NCBI GenBank assembly: GCA_023846275.1
Contig: CM043875.1
Coordinates: 8,675,958-8,739,957, forward strand
Source: Vanilla planifolia
Lineage: Eukaryota; Streptophyta; Magnoliopsida; Asparagales; Orchidaceae
Length of the DNA stretch: 64,000 nt
Direction of reading: 5' to 3'
The notes under the pieces: model-generated
The model's input: the letters and a program-made list of their open reading frames with translations, nothing else
What the model was told of the DNA's origin: nothing
Database searches by the model: none
Shown: positions 51,481 through 63,079 of the stretch, in pieces
How the letters are laid out: each line of letters begins with the position of its first letter
Numbering within the stretch: the first letter of the stretch is position 1
Position numbers and translations under genes: made by a program

Positions 51481-51829
51481 ATGTTTTTTAAAAGAATATC
51501 TTTTATGTTTTGTTGTTTGATATTTAATTGTATTTAACAATATTTATTGCATTTTAAATATAATGTAGGTGCAATTTACATAGGTTACTCATTGTATTTC
51601 ATTTTATGTTTATTATGCTTAGAGTATTATCCTACAATAATTATATTTTTGAAAAATCAAATATTTTGTACCCCTTGATTCATTTATATGTTATGGTAAT
51701 AAATATTTTAGTATTTTCAATTAGTTGTATGTCTTAAAAACTAAATAATTATTTTACTTTAAAATTTTAATTTTGTTCACAATTCAAATGTTTTTAGGTT
51801 TTTTATGCTAAGTTAATTTTAGATACCCT
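51481..51829. other. Unassigned A+T-rich DNA
   Basis: Very A+T-rich, with no protease or integrase motif that would continue element I and no other feature. Confidence 0.4.
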
Positions 51830-52190
51830 TTATTTTTTTTTTTATTTTCATGCGATACCTCAAAGGCCAGGTGTTAGTCCATCCCTGACCATATTTAAGC
51901 CCCGGCACGCCCATGTGCTCACTAACCCAACCACTAATCATTCAAATAATCGCCAATTAACCTATCCTATGACAATTATGCCATAACCTCGCCTACTCAT
52001 ACATCCAAACAAAACTGTTTCTGACAACATAAAAAGTGTTTTATTTGACAAATTAAATATCCACTAAGATCCACCGTCCATACTGCGCCACGGAAGCCTC
52101 TCTCGGACCGACACCTGTACGTAAGCGCTGGTCTGTTAATACATGTCCCACGTGGGTTTGACTGCGATGTGGTGACGTCGGTATCCGTAC
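51830..52190. promoter_or_regulatory. G+C-rich island with G-box and ACGT element, promoter-like
   Basis: A sharp G+C rise between two very A+T-rich stretches. It holds a G-box (CCCACGTGGG, 52,147-52,156), TGACGTCGG (about 52,171), CCTGTACGTAAGCGC, GCACGCCCATG, and GATCCACCGTCC, which recalls plant upstream words of the form GGACGGTGGATC in reverse. CACGTG and TGACGTC are classic bZIP/bHLH binding cores. There are CpG sites in numbers unlike any other part of the window, and a TATTTAAG word at about 51,892. No retroelement motif. This fits an undermethylated plant promoter, but no gene is recognisable on either side; it may be a relic, or the gene may lie far off. Confidence 0.45.
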
Positions 52191-53399
52191 AAATTGTAAT
52201 TATTAAAGATTATTTTTATTTATTTAAATATTTTCAAAGATTTATTTTGAATTCTTTTAATATTGTCTATAACTTTACATTTTTTGGTGCATCAATTATA
52301 GCTAATATTTTTTTAAAGATACATTAAAAAAATGTATCATTCTTTATTATTTAGTTCATCTTGTTGCACATGAAGCATGTGGACCTTGTGGTGATGCGGT
52401 CGAACGTTGGCACCATTCCTTCTTCTAAACATATGGAACACAACATTATTTATATTATTAAAATATTAAAGAGATAATTCTCTCAAAAAAGAGTTTCACT
52501 TTTTTGATCTTAACATTATTCTTTAGCAGAGATTCTTATCTGATTACTTTTATGTGATTTGGTTTCATGCATGTTGTTTTACTAATTAACATCATCATTA
52601 TAACAAGAAATAAGAGCATGATAAAATGTGCTATAAAATGATGTTTGGCATTTTTGATATATGATGGTCCAAGCTTTAATTTAAGGGGATGCATTGACAA
52701 AATAATGTAAGATAATGAATGATATATATTTTAGATTTCGTCTATTTCAATATCAAATTATTTGTGAACCCATTTTACAGAGCAACAAGTAATATCTTAA
52801 ATAACGAATAATATGTATTTTAGAAATTGTCTATTTTATTATTCTAAATATTATATTTTTGTAGTCATTTTTTTATGTTTGATCTTGAATGTTGTTCTAT
52901 AAGCTAAATAGTATATTGATCAAATGTGGTGAATCACACAAAGGGTTGGCACAAAGTTTTTAAAAAATTTAATTTTAATTACTATATTTTTTATTTTTTT
53001 ATTCTTAAAAAATAAAATAATAATTTTATCTATATCCATTTAATTTATTTAAAATATTACTTTTTAATATAAATTTGTCAAATGTTATTGTATTTTTATT
53101 ATTATATATTCTAACAATTATATTTTTGAAGAAGGTAATCATAAAAATAAACTATTAACTACTAATAAATGTTTCAAGTACTTGTATATAAACTTTGTTA
53201 TTGAACAAAATGAATGCTAAAAAAGAGCAATTAGAATTTGAAAAAAATTGAAGACCTATCGCATACTTGGCTAAATTTGTATATAATGGAGCCAACTTAA
53301 CTCTTAATGGAGTGGCTATCCATGAGAAGTTTACATTCAAGATAATTATTTGATCTAATTTATTAAATCATTACTTAATATTGATTGATATGATGCTTA
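52191..53399. other. Very A+T-rich DNA, nothing recognised
   Basis: Long A and T runs. A short G+C-richer patch at 52,375-52,420 (ACCTTGTGGTGATGCGGTCGAACG) is the only departure. No gene or repeat pair seen. Confidence 0.4.
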
Positions 53400-54600
53400 G
53401 GAATTATTTCATTTTATGCATTACTTTGCTAAATTATGTTTTTGGGTATCTTATATAATTGCACTAGTACTTAGGTAACATTACTACAAATAAACCAAGA
53501 CTTAATTCAAGATATAAGCTAATAAAATTATATTTAAAACAAGTTTATTCTTTATTGCTTAATGATCATGTGATATAATGTCTTATTTTGTACTTGTATG
53601 ATTTGCATTCATGCTTAATGATATAAATAAAGTTTGAGTTGGTAATGACATAATATAAGTATAATGGGTCTATCATATAGATTCCATTATCATTTGAACT
53701 TAAGGTTATAGGGCAAATTTGGTCATACAAAATATCAATTTTGTGCACATTGGCTATTTTTTAGAGTTGATTTTACACTAGTATTATATGAGTACAAAGC
53801 TTCTTTGTAGAATTGCACAACTTGCTTTCTCTCAAAATTTGTTATATGTATAGGCTTAACTATTGTAAAACATGTATGATTAATATATCGTATCAATACA
53901 ATCTTATTATGATATTATATCTTGGTCCTCTGCTTAATAATCTTTATATGATTACCAAGCTTTGTTCTGTATATTCATAAATACTGCATCATATAATACA
54001 TCATCAATATCACAATTATATAATCTATTTTTTATCACAGACAACTTAAATTTCCTAAGAAATAAATATATTCATAATATCATTCAAATATTATATATAT
54101 ATATATCATATGAATACAATCATTCATTTATTAAGCCTTAATATTATTAATCTAACATGTAACAATGATCCTAATATTTTACTTGTACATTACATTCTTA
54201 TGGAAGACTTGAAACAAATATAATAAAAAATTATTGTACTACTATATGATTGATTTTTGCATGTGTATGACTATCTTTTTTAAGTCTAATTAAACTAATT
54301 ACTATTAAATCATGCAATGATTTTTCCTTTTATAATTGCATTATACAATATTTTTGTAAGAGCTCAACTCTTTATCATATAATGACAATCTATCTTTGTA
54401 CTTGTATGATATATTTAAACTGCAAAAATGAATTACATTGTGCTTGAAAATCCTTGTGATTATTTGATACAAAATATATTGAATTTAAGTGCTACACTAA
54501 CTATTAAGATTTTATAATATAAAGATACTTCTCAGATTTGTACAATAAGTCATTTGTGACAAATAATACTAGTCATAACGTAGGATCATTAGGACGATCC
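53400..54600. repeat. R-like A+T-rich repeat region
   Basis: The word TGTACTTGTATGAT occurs at about 53,589 and 54,397. AAGAGCTCAACTCTTTATCATATAATG (54,358) is the reverse complement of the AAGAGTTGAGCTCTT block at 21,890. The texture (ATCATATAATACATCATC, ATATGATTACCAAGC) is that of the R copies. This suggests a dispersed repeat present here in the opposite orientation. Ends are not defined. Confidence 0.45.
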
Positions 54601-56720
54601 AAGTTCTATACTCATCATCCTAATATAATGGTTTTAATGTATTAATTTGATACACTGTCAAAACCTGCAACACCTAATTAAAGTGTCTTGAAAAGGCTAT
54701 TGTCGATATTGAAACTTCTTTATTTGCATCCAATTTAATTGTGCATATAAATAAGGTAGAAAATTAGTAATAGATGATTGATGATGTAAACATTGTTAAA
54801 TCATTTGAAAGATCAAAATAGGAAAATCATTTTGAATATAGGTTAAGCCAAAACTAAGGAGTGTTTGTTCTATTTCTTTAGTAAATTCCATTCTTAGTTT
54901 CCTCTCTCTTTTACCTTGCATCAATCTTCATCTTATTTGATAATATCTTCTACATCTATAATCATATAGATCTACAAGTGTATGGTTTAATATTTGTATG
55001 TTATATTGTGTTTAATATGTTGTAATATTTGTAAAATTATTATACTTGTTCTTTGTAAAGAGTATCCCCTACTGGCTTTGTCATTAGGTTGTGATATTAT
55101 AATGTTTACCTCTATCAACTAAAATAAAATGGAGTGGTATATTAATAGAATCTTTTTTAGTTTGATGGGGGTGGATGTAAGAACTAGTTAAGTAAAATTA
55201 CTCAAAAATCTTGTGCCTTTTTGGCTTATATTTAATTTTTTTTATTTTAATTATTTTATTATTATAAAATTTATTTAAAAATAATAAATATTTTCTAAAT
55301 AAAATTTAAGATTAAATAAAAGTAATAATTAATTTATCTTTCAAAACTATTTGAGTTAATCAAATCTAATTGATAAAGCAAAAGTTTTAACTAAACTACT
55401 ATTTATACTTTATATAAAATTAAGAAGTCTAAAATCTCAATAATTCACACCTTCCTCTCTTGTTCTTATTGCTTTCCCTCACTTATAAAAGTGATATCAA
55501 AGTAAGGTTGTATCAAGGGAAGAAATTTCTAAGACAAGATCGTAGCTTGTTCTCAATTGTGTAGGATGACACATTTACTTTTATTTTGTCACCATGGATA
55601 GACTTTGTTTATTTGAAGAAAAATATTTCTTTATATGGAATGATGCTTTTAAATCTTTTGTTATGAAAGTAGATCACAATTTATGGTTTATGTTTAAGAA
55701 ACTTAATATTATATCTAATAACTCAAGTGATAGATCTTGAATGTTGAGACAAACAAATACCAGAGGAATGAATTACCTATATTGTGCCCTATCTCAATAA
55801 ATTAAAATTATGATTTCATCTCATTACTTTCTTTAAGGTGATGTAAGAATTAGATATAATATATGTTGAAAAATGGGCCAAACTTTACATTGAAGTTAAG
55901 TAAGAGAAAAGAAAGAAGATGAAGATGAAGAAGAAGAAGAAGAAAAAGAAGAGGAAAATAAAGGAACACCAAGTGAAAGAGTAAGTGGGTTCAAGTTTTT
56001 TTATACAAGTTATTCATATAAAGATACTCAATTTATATTTTTCTCTTATGGCTCTTCTTTAAAATCTAATGATGAAACTTTCATAATTACAAAGCAAAAA
56101 AAATCAATTATAGAAAATGATTCTAGCTTGATTGAGCATGTTTCTTATGTTAATTGTCTAAAAAATTGAAAACAAGATATTGAAGGATGAGAATGTTGAG
56201 TTAAAAAAGAAGTAATAGAGTTTATTATGATTGAAAAGGAATTAGATAACTTGAAAGCAAAGTTTTTTTGATATATCTTCTCATTTTTCAACTTTGTTTG
56301 TTTACTCTTATTCAGATGTGTCTTGTCACATAATTTGTGAAGAGAGATATTTTTTATTTGTATACTTATTCCACTATTATATTTACATTCAATGGTAATT
56401 ATAGAATTGAAGAAATCTTAAGCTCCTTTGCATACATCACATACTCATGTTATATCCAAATTTGTGTATAATTATTGCTCTAAACATGGACATGTTTGCT
56501 CAATTAAGAATTCTACAAACTTGAAAGATATTAAGTATAAGTTGAATCATAAGGGCACTTATGTAAAGAATAGTTTTGGAAAACCACCTCAATTGCACAC
56601 TACAATTGTTGGACCTAACATAGTTTGGGTTCCAAAATTCAAATCTTTAGTAGTTTGTTGGTGTCTTCATGAAAAGAACTTATGGAGACAAACCTTGGCT
56701 TAAGAGCTTTACTTATGACT
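54600..56720 (+). mobile_element. Copia retrotransposon F, 5' part (LTR + PBS + gag)
   Basis: The LTR end region holds TGGGGGTGGATGTAAGAACTA..ACTCAAAAATCTTGTG (55,164-55,217), equivalent to the conserved block of plant Copia LTRs. It is followed by a C/T-rich tail and a PBS (TGATATCAAAGTAAGG). Gag begins near 55,594 with MDRLCLFEEKYFFIWNDAFK, matching the capsid start of the family. A GAA-rich acidic/lysine block lies at 55,918-55,965. A post-zinc-knuckle word, IVGPNIVWVPKFKS, lies in 56,428-56,703, matching the GP(K/N)xxWVPK signature before the protease. The left LTR edge is uncertain. Broken, with several interruptions. Confidence 0.7.
55492..55507 (+). other. Primer-binding site of Copia F
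   Basis: TGATATCAAAGTAAGG after a C/T-rich LTR tail and ahead of gag. It shares ATCAAAGTAAG with the PBS of element I, which suggests related lineages. Confidence 0.6.
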
Positions 56721-57019
56721 CATTTGAAAGAATATGCATATATAAGCAAATTTTGGTCCTTATCTTAATAATATTAATTAGGATTGAATAATATTAATAT
56801 AGTAAAATTAGCTAAATCATAAATTTAGTCACATATGTTGAATATTGAATGGGAAGAATATGCAAATGCTATCTTATTTGAATGAGTTAAAGAAGATGAG
56901 AAATCCTAGATCAAAGTTTTTCTTTGTTTGACATGTTGAATAGCTAGTAAAGTGTGGTCATGTTTTTGAAGGATTAAAAACCTAGGTAAACATTAGTTCC
57001 ATGCATGATTATGATATAT
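56721..57019. other. Junction between Copia F and Copia J
   Basis: No protease motif follows the F gag as would be expected. A new gag begins at about 57,020. The junction of the two elements must lie in here; no LTR was recognised between them. Confidence 0.4.
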
Positions 57020-58230
57020 TTTGAATGAATGGAGGAGAATCCAATAAGGATATATTTTATAAATTTACTAATTATTATTAGTATCTCAAATCTTGGTAAA
57101 GAGTTTTTTGATATTGAATAGGTGAGGAAGATATCTCGTTTAAGAAGTTTTATCCTTGGTAACTATTATTAAAGCCTCAAAAAACTTGAACCATCTTTCC
57201 TTAGATGCATACTTGGTGATCTCATGACCAATAAGATGCACATGGGAAGGAGGAAAAAAGAAGAAGTGCAACCAAAGAAAAAGAAGAAGAAAGGTTTGGT
57301 CTTGAGGATTGTTCGACCCTCATCTAATGATGACACATCTTGCCATAGTGAGGAAAAACTCCTTTCCAAAAGCTTAACCAAAATATTTATGAAAATGACT
57401 ACAAAAAAATCTAAGAAGAAGATAGTGATGAGCCGCTAAAGTAAAAGAAAAATGGTAGTGGCATGCTATCATCAACGTCATGAGCCAAGGCATTACCACC
57501 ATGATTGCCCTAATAATAGTGAATAAAACAAACAACGAGAACAAGTTCATGATGTATAAGAAGAAGAGATGGCCATGATTGCCATTTGGATCGATTCAAA
57601 ATCAACTACAATATCCTCTAGTAATGGGAAGAGTGGAGAAAAGAAATTTTGATGAATTTCAACTAAGTATGGAGCATCTTTAAGGGGTGAGGAAAGTGAA
57701 GAAGGAGAAGTGGTTTATTTTATGACTTACCTTGACTCATTCAAGAATGAATATTTTTAATGAGATAAGTAGTATCTCCCATAATGAATTTGAAAATAAT
57801 TTGTTTTAATTAATTAATGCTTTTAAGATATTCTTTAATAAATACAAAGGTTTGAATAAGGAAAATAATAAATATCTTGAACTTTGTGAGCACTTGAATG
57901 AGGAAAATGAACAACATTACAAGAGTTGAAAAATACTAGAGATGAGTTGGCTCAATCTATTTGCTTGAATGTAAAAGATAAAATGATTTTTCAACAATTC
58001 AAAACATTATGTCAAATTGTGATATATCCTATCACATTCAAAGAAATGGTATATTTCAAAATTACAAGCTCTTGAATGTTGATGTTTTGTCTCTTTTTTC
58101 AACTCTTGCAATTTTTACATTAAAAGGTTTACTTCTCTAAAAATTCCAAGATTTGATTAGATGTGAACTCTAGGTATCATACTTATATTTGTATTGAAAA
58201 AAATAATAACAATGTACCAAGCAATGTTCA
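57020..58230 (+). mobile_element. Copia J gag remnant
   Basis: A second, separate Copia gag. MTNKMHMGRRKKEEVQPKK at 57,224 is the lysine-rich segment after the capsid core. It is followed by PSSNDDTSCHSEEKLLSK, a zinc-knuckle-like CYHQRHEPRHYHHDCPN at 57,472-57,522, an acidic tail (GEESEEGEVVYFMTY-like, about 57,690-57,735) and a coiled spacer with KYKGLNKENNKYLELCEHLN (57,842-57,900). The lineage is that of gags with long spacers. Broken. The pol that should follow is not present. Confidence 0.75.
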
Positions 58231-59540
58231 AATGCTTGATTATAAGTCGACCAAACCCAAATCCTTAAGCATATGTGCATACTTTTCATGTTTAAATTAG
58301 AAAGGGAAAGAAATCTATTTAGAAGCATGTTGATGAGTAATTAATTGTATTATATTTACATCTTTAAAATTCATTGTTATTTAGAGAATATTATATGCAT
58401 AATGATAATGGGAGAAGAAATATGGGAATCTCTTAACTTCAACAAGAGGTATTTAACTAGTTGATTATATTAATGGTCATCTCATCTAACAAGTGGTATT
58501 TTTTATTCATTTAACAAAAGTGATATTCTCCTTCATATATGCCAAGTAGTGTTCTGATTCTTTGTTTATATTTCTAAAACTAAGTTTTTTAGAAGATTTG
58601 AACCACTTGGTCTTATACTTTTTGTATTTAACAAGTGAACAGTAAAACTTCAATTTCTCTTTCAATGCATGACAAAAGATGGACAAAGAGACATGAAAAG
58701 AAAAATATCATATATCCTTATTTTTAGTATTATTTAATGCTTATGTTTAAGATGAGCAAACATTCAATGAGAGTATTTACATGATTACATGACTTTGATA
58801 TCTTTTCATTTAAAATCACCCTTATTGCATTATCCCACTAATAACACTATGCCCATATGAACTCTATAAGATAATTCAATAAGGGAGATCGAAAGAGGTT
58901 TGTACAGCACAATTAGTTTTGTCTTATAATACAATCAATCATTTGGGATAGCATTTTTATGTTAAGAGAAAACTAGAGGACTTTTTATAGTATGAATTTA
59001 TTTAATATATAGTATGAGTGGTACAAACGTTTAATTGACATACAATTCAATGATTGATCATGTAATATTATTAGGTCATTTTTAGTGAGTAATGACTAGT
59101 TTAAGCAAACTTCAAGTTTTTCTAAATTAATTATTAAAGACCCATTACAAGTGAATAGATCCATTCTATAAATAGCCTCCAAAGTTTGAGAAAAGGCTAA
59201 TGAATATTTGCATATCATTTAAAAGAATTTACACTTTTGTGTCATTATTCTTATTCAAGAAAAAATTTTAAAGTTAAGGCTATAACATATAGAAGCTTTC
59301 TTATCCATCCTTAGCCTTCATTTAAGTTCAAGTTTATATTGAACTAAGTTGAAATTTATTTTATATTATTTTATATTACTCTCACATGTTTGTAATGATC
59401 CTCTTAAATATATATTGGGTATTATGACACTTTTATTTGAGTTTTCACTATATCTTTTGTCCCATTGTTAGAACATTATCTTTTGTTCTTATTTGGTATT
59501 TTGACCATTTTGTAAGGTCCTTTGATCAAATGATTTATAG
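58231..59540 (+). repeat. Probable Copia LTR (58,500-59,500) with TATA box
   Basis: The plus strand carries a TATAAATA box at 59,167-59,174 in the context CCATTCTATAAATAGCCTCC. An AAAGTTTGAGAAAAGG leader, CTTTTGTGTCATTATTCTTATTCAAG and a CACATGTTTGTAATGATCCTC block follow, an arrangement I know from Tork-like Copia LTRs. No partner copy is present, and the edges and owner (possibly J) are unknown. Confidence 0.5.
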
Positions 59541-60289
59541 GTTTTATTATCCTAATGTGTAGTGTTGGGGCCCTATTAAACCTATCCTTTTAAATAAGAG
59601 TAAATTAGAGATTATATGCAAGAAAATTAATATTTGATTACACAAAAATTTATAAAAGGACTTAATTGTGTGACTTAACCTTAACCAATCCAACCCAATG
59701 CATACTTAGTATAAAAGATTATAAAATAAACTATTGGAAATAAAATCAATTGATCAGTAACACCAGTGTAACTATATAATCACATTAAAGTTACTAAACA
59801 TATAATTTAAATAACATAATCTATGAGATATCAAAAAACCCATCACATATCAAAACTATTCTCTAACTCAACTTACAAGTAGCATCCACACCCATAATAT
59901 CTACTTCCTCATCTCTCTATATCTTGAATGCATAACCTGTGATGTAATACTGTGTAAGACAACAATCTTGATAAACATATCAAATGTGATAACTAAGTAT
60001 AAAAGGAATAAAATAGAAAAATATACCAATATAATTCTAATGATAAATAATATCATAAGCCACATTATAAGACATGCATATAACATAAGAAAAATATATG
60101 CAATGAAAAATTATAAATTTTATTTTTAATTTTAGTTTCCAATAGTTTATGTTATTATCATACTCAATTTTTTTTAATCATTATCTTCTATAGATATAAT
60201 AATAATATTTATAAATAAATTTTAGTTGGCATCAATCTAATTTATCAAATAATACTATATAGATATTTAATCTGATGAATAATATCCTA
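59541..60289. other. Unassigned A+T-rich DNA
   Basis: No gene or known repeat recognised. Confidence 0.35.
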
Positions 60290-60480
60290 CACTCTAACAT
60301 GCTGGTCTAATGCCACTAGACAAGTATCGTACCCAAACATTATGATCCAACATATTGTTCTAGTGTCATCCCCACACACACAAGCACACAATAATACACT
60401 AGATAAATATATGATCTAAAAACCAGTACTCTATGATCCAATATGTTATTCTGGTGCTAAAGATAATGTCTCTAAGAATG
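60290..60480. repeat. Short local repeat, three imperfect copies of an ATGATCCAA-CATGTTGTTCTGGTGCC-like unit
   Basis: Copies start near 60,298 (CATGCTGGTCTAATGCCAC), 60,343 (ATGATCCAACATATTGTTCTAG) and 60,433 (ATGATCCAATATGTTATTCTGG). Spacing is irregular and the middle copy contains a short ACACACAC run. Such units occur within some plant LTRs, but I found no other LTR features here. Confidence 0.5.
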
Positions 60481-60553
60481 TAATTTTTATTTCATTTCTA
60501 ATCATATAGTGTCACAAGTGAAGTGAATATGTTAGTCCATATGTGTTAGTCTA

Positions 60554-60712
<159 letters not shown>

Positions 60713-60949
60713 TCATTTGATTTTAGTGATGCCATATAATAAGAAAGTTATAAATCTAATAAAACTACGTAACCAATAAAGTGATATGATAAGTTTTACA
60801 AAATGCCATCATGTCAATTCTCATGTGATTTTTGGAGCCAATAATATCCATTTTAGTTATTTTTATGTTTGTCAACATCAAGTATCGAATAAAGACATAA
60901 AAATTAATATGTAACAAGTAAAGTTTTGAGTAATCCATATAAGGAAATG

Positions 60950-61170
60950 ACAATAATAAAATATATTCAATAAAATACTATCAAAATAATATTATTGTGC
61001 TAAATCATAGGTTGTTAAATTTATCTAAATTGAAAAAATTTATTTATTAAGAAAATCTATAATAATAAAATATATTAAATAAAAAAATTATCAAAATAAT
61101 ATAGTAAAATAATATATCAAAATAATACTTTTATACTATATCATAGGTTACCAAATTTACCTATTCAAAT
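60950..61170. repeat. Two-unit tandem duplication, period about 108 bp
   Basis: CAATAATAAAATATATTCAAT..TATCAAAATAATAT..AAATCATAGGTTGTTAAATTT (from 60,951) recurs as ATAATAATAAAATATATTAAAT..TATCAAAATAATAT..ATATCATAGGTTACCAAATTT (from 61,059). The second unit has a small internal expansion. Confidence 0.65.
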
Positions 61171-61289
61171 GTGAGAGTTTATTTCCTTTTGTATTCTCAA
61201 TTTTTTTATTTCCTACGATACAATGTATATGCAGTAGCTAATATATATCCTATATGTGATAGTTTTAGTAAATAATTAAAATCATATTA

Positions 61290-61700
61290 ATTCTTTCTAA
61301 ACCTTAAGTTTTTGCCTTAAATCTTACTTGTATAATGACCTAATCATTTATATGATCCTCCATAAATAAATATTCTATAATATATCATACAAACATGATC
61401 ATAGTATTGCATAATATGTCCAATCATATAAATCATTTTCCAACCCACATTATACATATATGATCACCTAGTTGTACCATATAATCTTATCATTTTAAAG
61501 CAACTTTGTCTATTTGTATAGTACGAATGCAGGAATATATTTATGTTATCCTTTTTTTAGTCATTCGCTTTCCATTTTATAGTAACATTCTTATATCATC
61601 TTTGTATGATTAATCTAACTTTTTAATAATAACTTAAAGCTTCTCATACTACTATAATCTAAAACATATTCCTATATAATTTCTTTAGTAAAGCTTTGCA
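61290..61700. repeat. R-like A+T-rich repeat region
   Basis: TTACTTGTATAATGACC, ATCATACAAACATGATCATAG, and AAAGCTTCTCATACTACTATAATCTAA resemble parts of the R copies (compare GAAGCTTCATACTCCTATAATG at 27,324). It appears to be in the same orientation as those. Edges undefined. Confidence 0.35.
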
Positions 61701-61924
61701 TAGCTTCACTGTAGCTTATGACCTTGGACTTTCATACCAAACAATGTATGTCGTACAAAATTTTGTCAACAATTGTCACCTTCTTTTTGTGATAAACTTG
61801 ATGTTCCTCAAACTTATTTTCTCACTAGAATTGACTCCTCTTGATCTTATTCCTTACTTTTTACAACATATTTATATAACCCATGCAATATAGTAATTGA
61901 AACAAGGAAGAATAAAAGCTTTAC

Positions 61925-62079
61925 CTTATCAATGATGTTAGATGACTTCCTCTCAGGTTGAGCTCCTACAGGCAACATGGCCACAAGAATCCTTGGACTC
62001 ACCACCTTCTTAGTAATGATAGCTAATGCTTCCCTCCCTTGTCTCGAGTTCATAGTGATCATCATAGTTGACACCTCCT
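61925..62079 (-). CDS. Candidate single exon of an unrecognised host gene (or relic)
   Basis: On the minus strand a clean frame runs from about 62,079 to AAG|GTAAAG at 61,925/61,924, a textbook plant 5' splice site in phase 0. It encodes about 51 residues, with MNSRQGREALAIITKK, SPRILVAMLPVGAQPERKSS and NIIDK words. G+C content is far above the flanks, and codon choice looks natural, with no low-complexity bias. Reading on past the splice site enters A+T-rich sequence, as an intron would. The upstream acceptor candidate (TTCTAG|AGGAGG, exon start at 62,079) has a poor pyrimidine tract, and the frame has a stop just upstream of it. I do not recognise the protein. No second exon was found nearby, so it may be a captured or relic exon. 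Confidence 0.4.
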
Positions 62080-63079
62080 CTAGAATCTTTTAAACTCTTA
62101 TGGGAACAAATATTCTGACAATTCTTTAGAGATTACACACTAAGTATAGTTATATATATTGATTAATAGCAATTGTAGTGTTGGTTAAATATTAAGTTGC
62201 CACTAAAATATTATTATTTTATAAAAATTTCATCATCACCATTGCTCAAATAATATATATATATATATTCAACATGACATTTGTAAAAACACCATTAATA
62301 TTTCCATAATTTCAAATATATCCTTTGTTAGTTCTATTATAATGGCATTGAAATTTAGCAAATTATAAATATACCTTATTGTGACTAACATTCTTATATT
62401 TTTTGTATCTACCTTCTTCCAAAATAGATTTGACCTAAGCAAAATTTTAAAATTAAAAATATACCCAATTTTTAAAACTTCACAATTAATTCTTTGAATT
62501 TTCAAAAGTTACAAACTTAATGATGTGGAGTTCATGTTGAAATGTTATTTCTATTTATATGCTCAAATAATGTGTTTGATCAACTAAAAATAATGACATA
62601 TTTTTTAATATTTGGTTATTATTTTAATATTCTTATGTATAAACTTTATATATTTCAAATTTAACTTTATTACATAAAAATATATTTTATTAAAATTATA
62701 TTGGCTAAATTTTATAATTTATCATACATTAAATTTTGTAAAACAAGGGTTGTTATAGTCTAGTGTCCTTTAGCCTTGTGAGGTTTTGCATACCCACTTT
62801 TGTGAAAGGCATTTTACTATTTTTGCCTTACATTTATTTGGGCGATGTAGATTCATTTTTGAATGTAACCATCTAAAATCTATTATATACTTTCTTTATC
62901 ACATCCCCCATAAAAGGTGTTTTAAAATATAATAAGATTTTTTAAAACTAGTTTGTAAAGAGTAATTAAGAAACTCAGAAGACTTCTATTATTTTTTACT
63001 TGTGTTTATTTAAAATTAAACTTTTGATAATTTAGTTGTCTCTTTTATGGATATCATACTCTCACATTTGTTAACACAA
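62080..63079. other. Unassigned A+T-rich DNA
   Basis: Includes a short (AT)n at 62,252-62,267. 62,740-62,930 is slightly G+C-richer, without recognised features. Confidence 0.35.
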
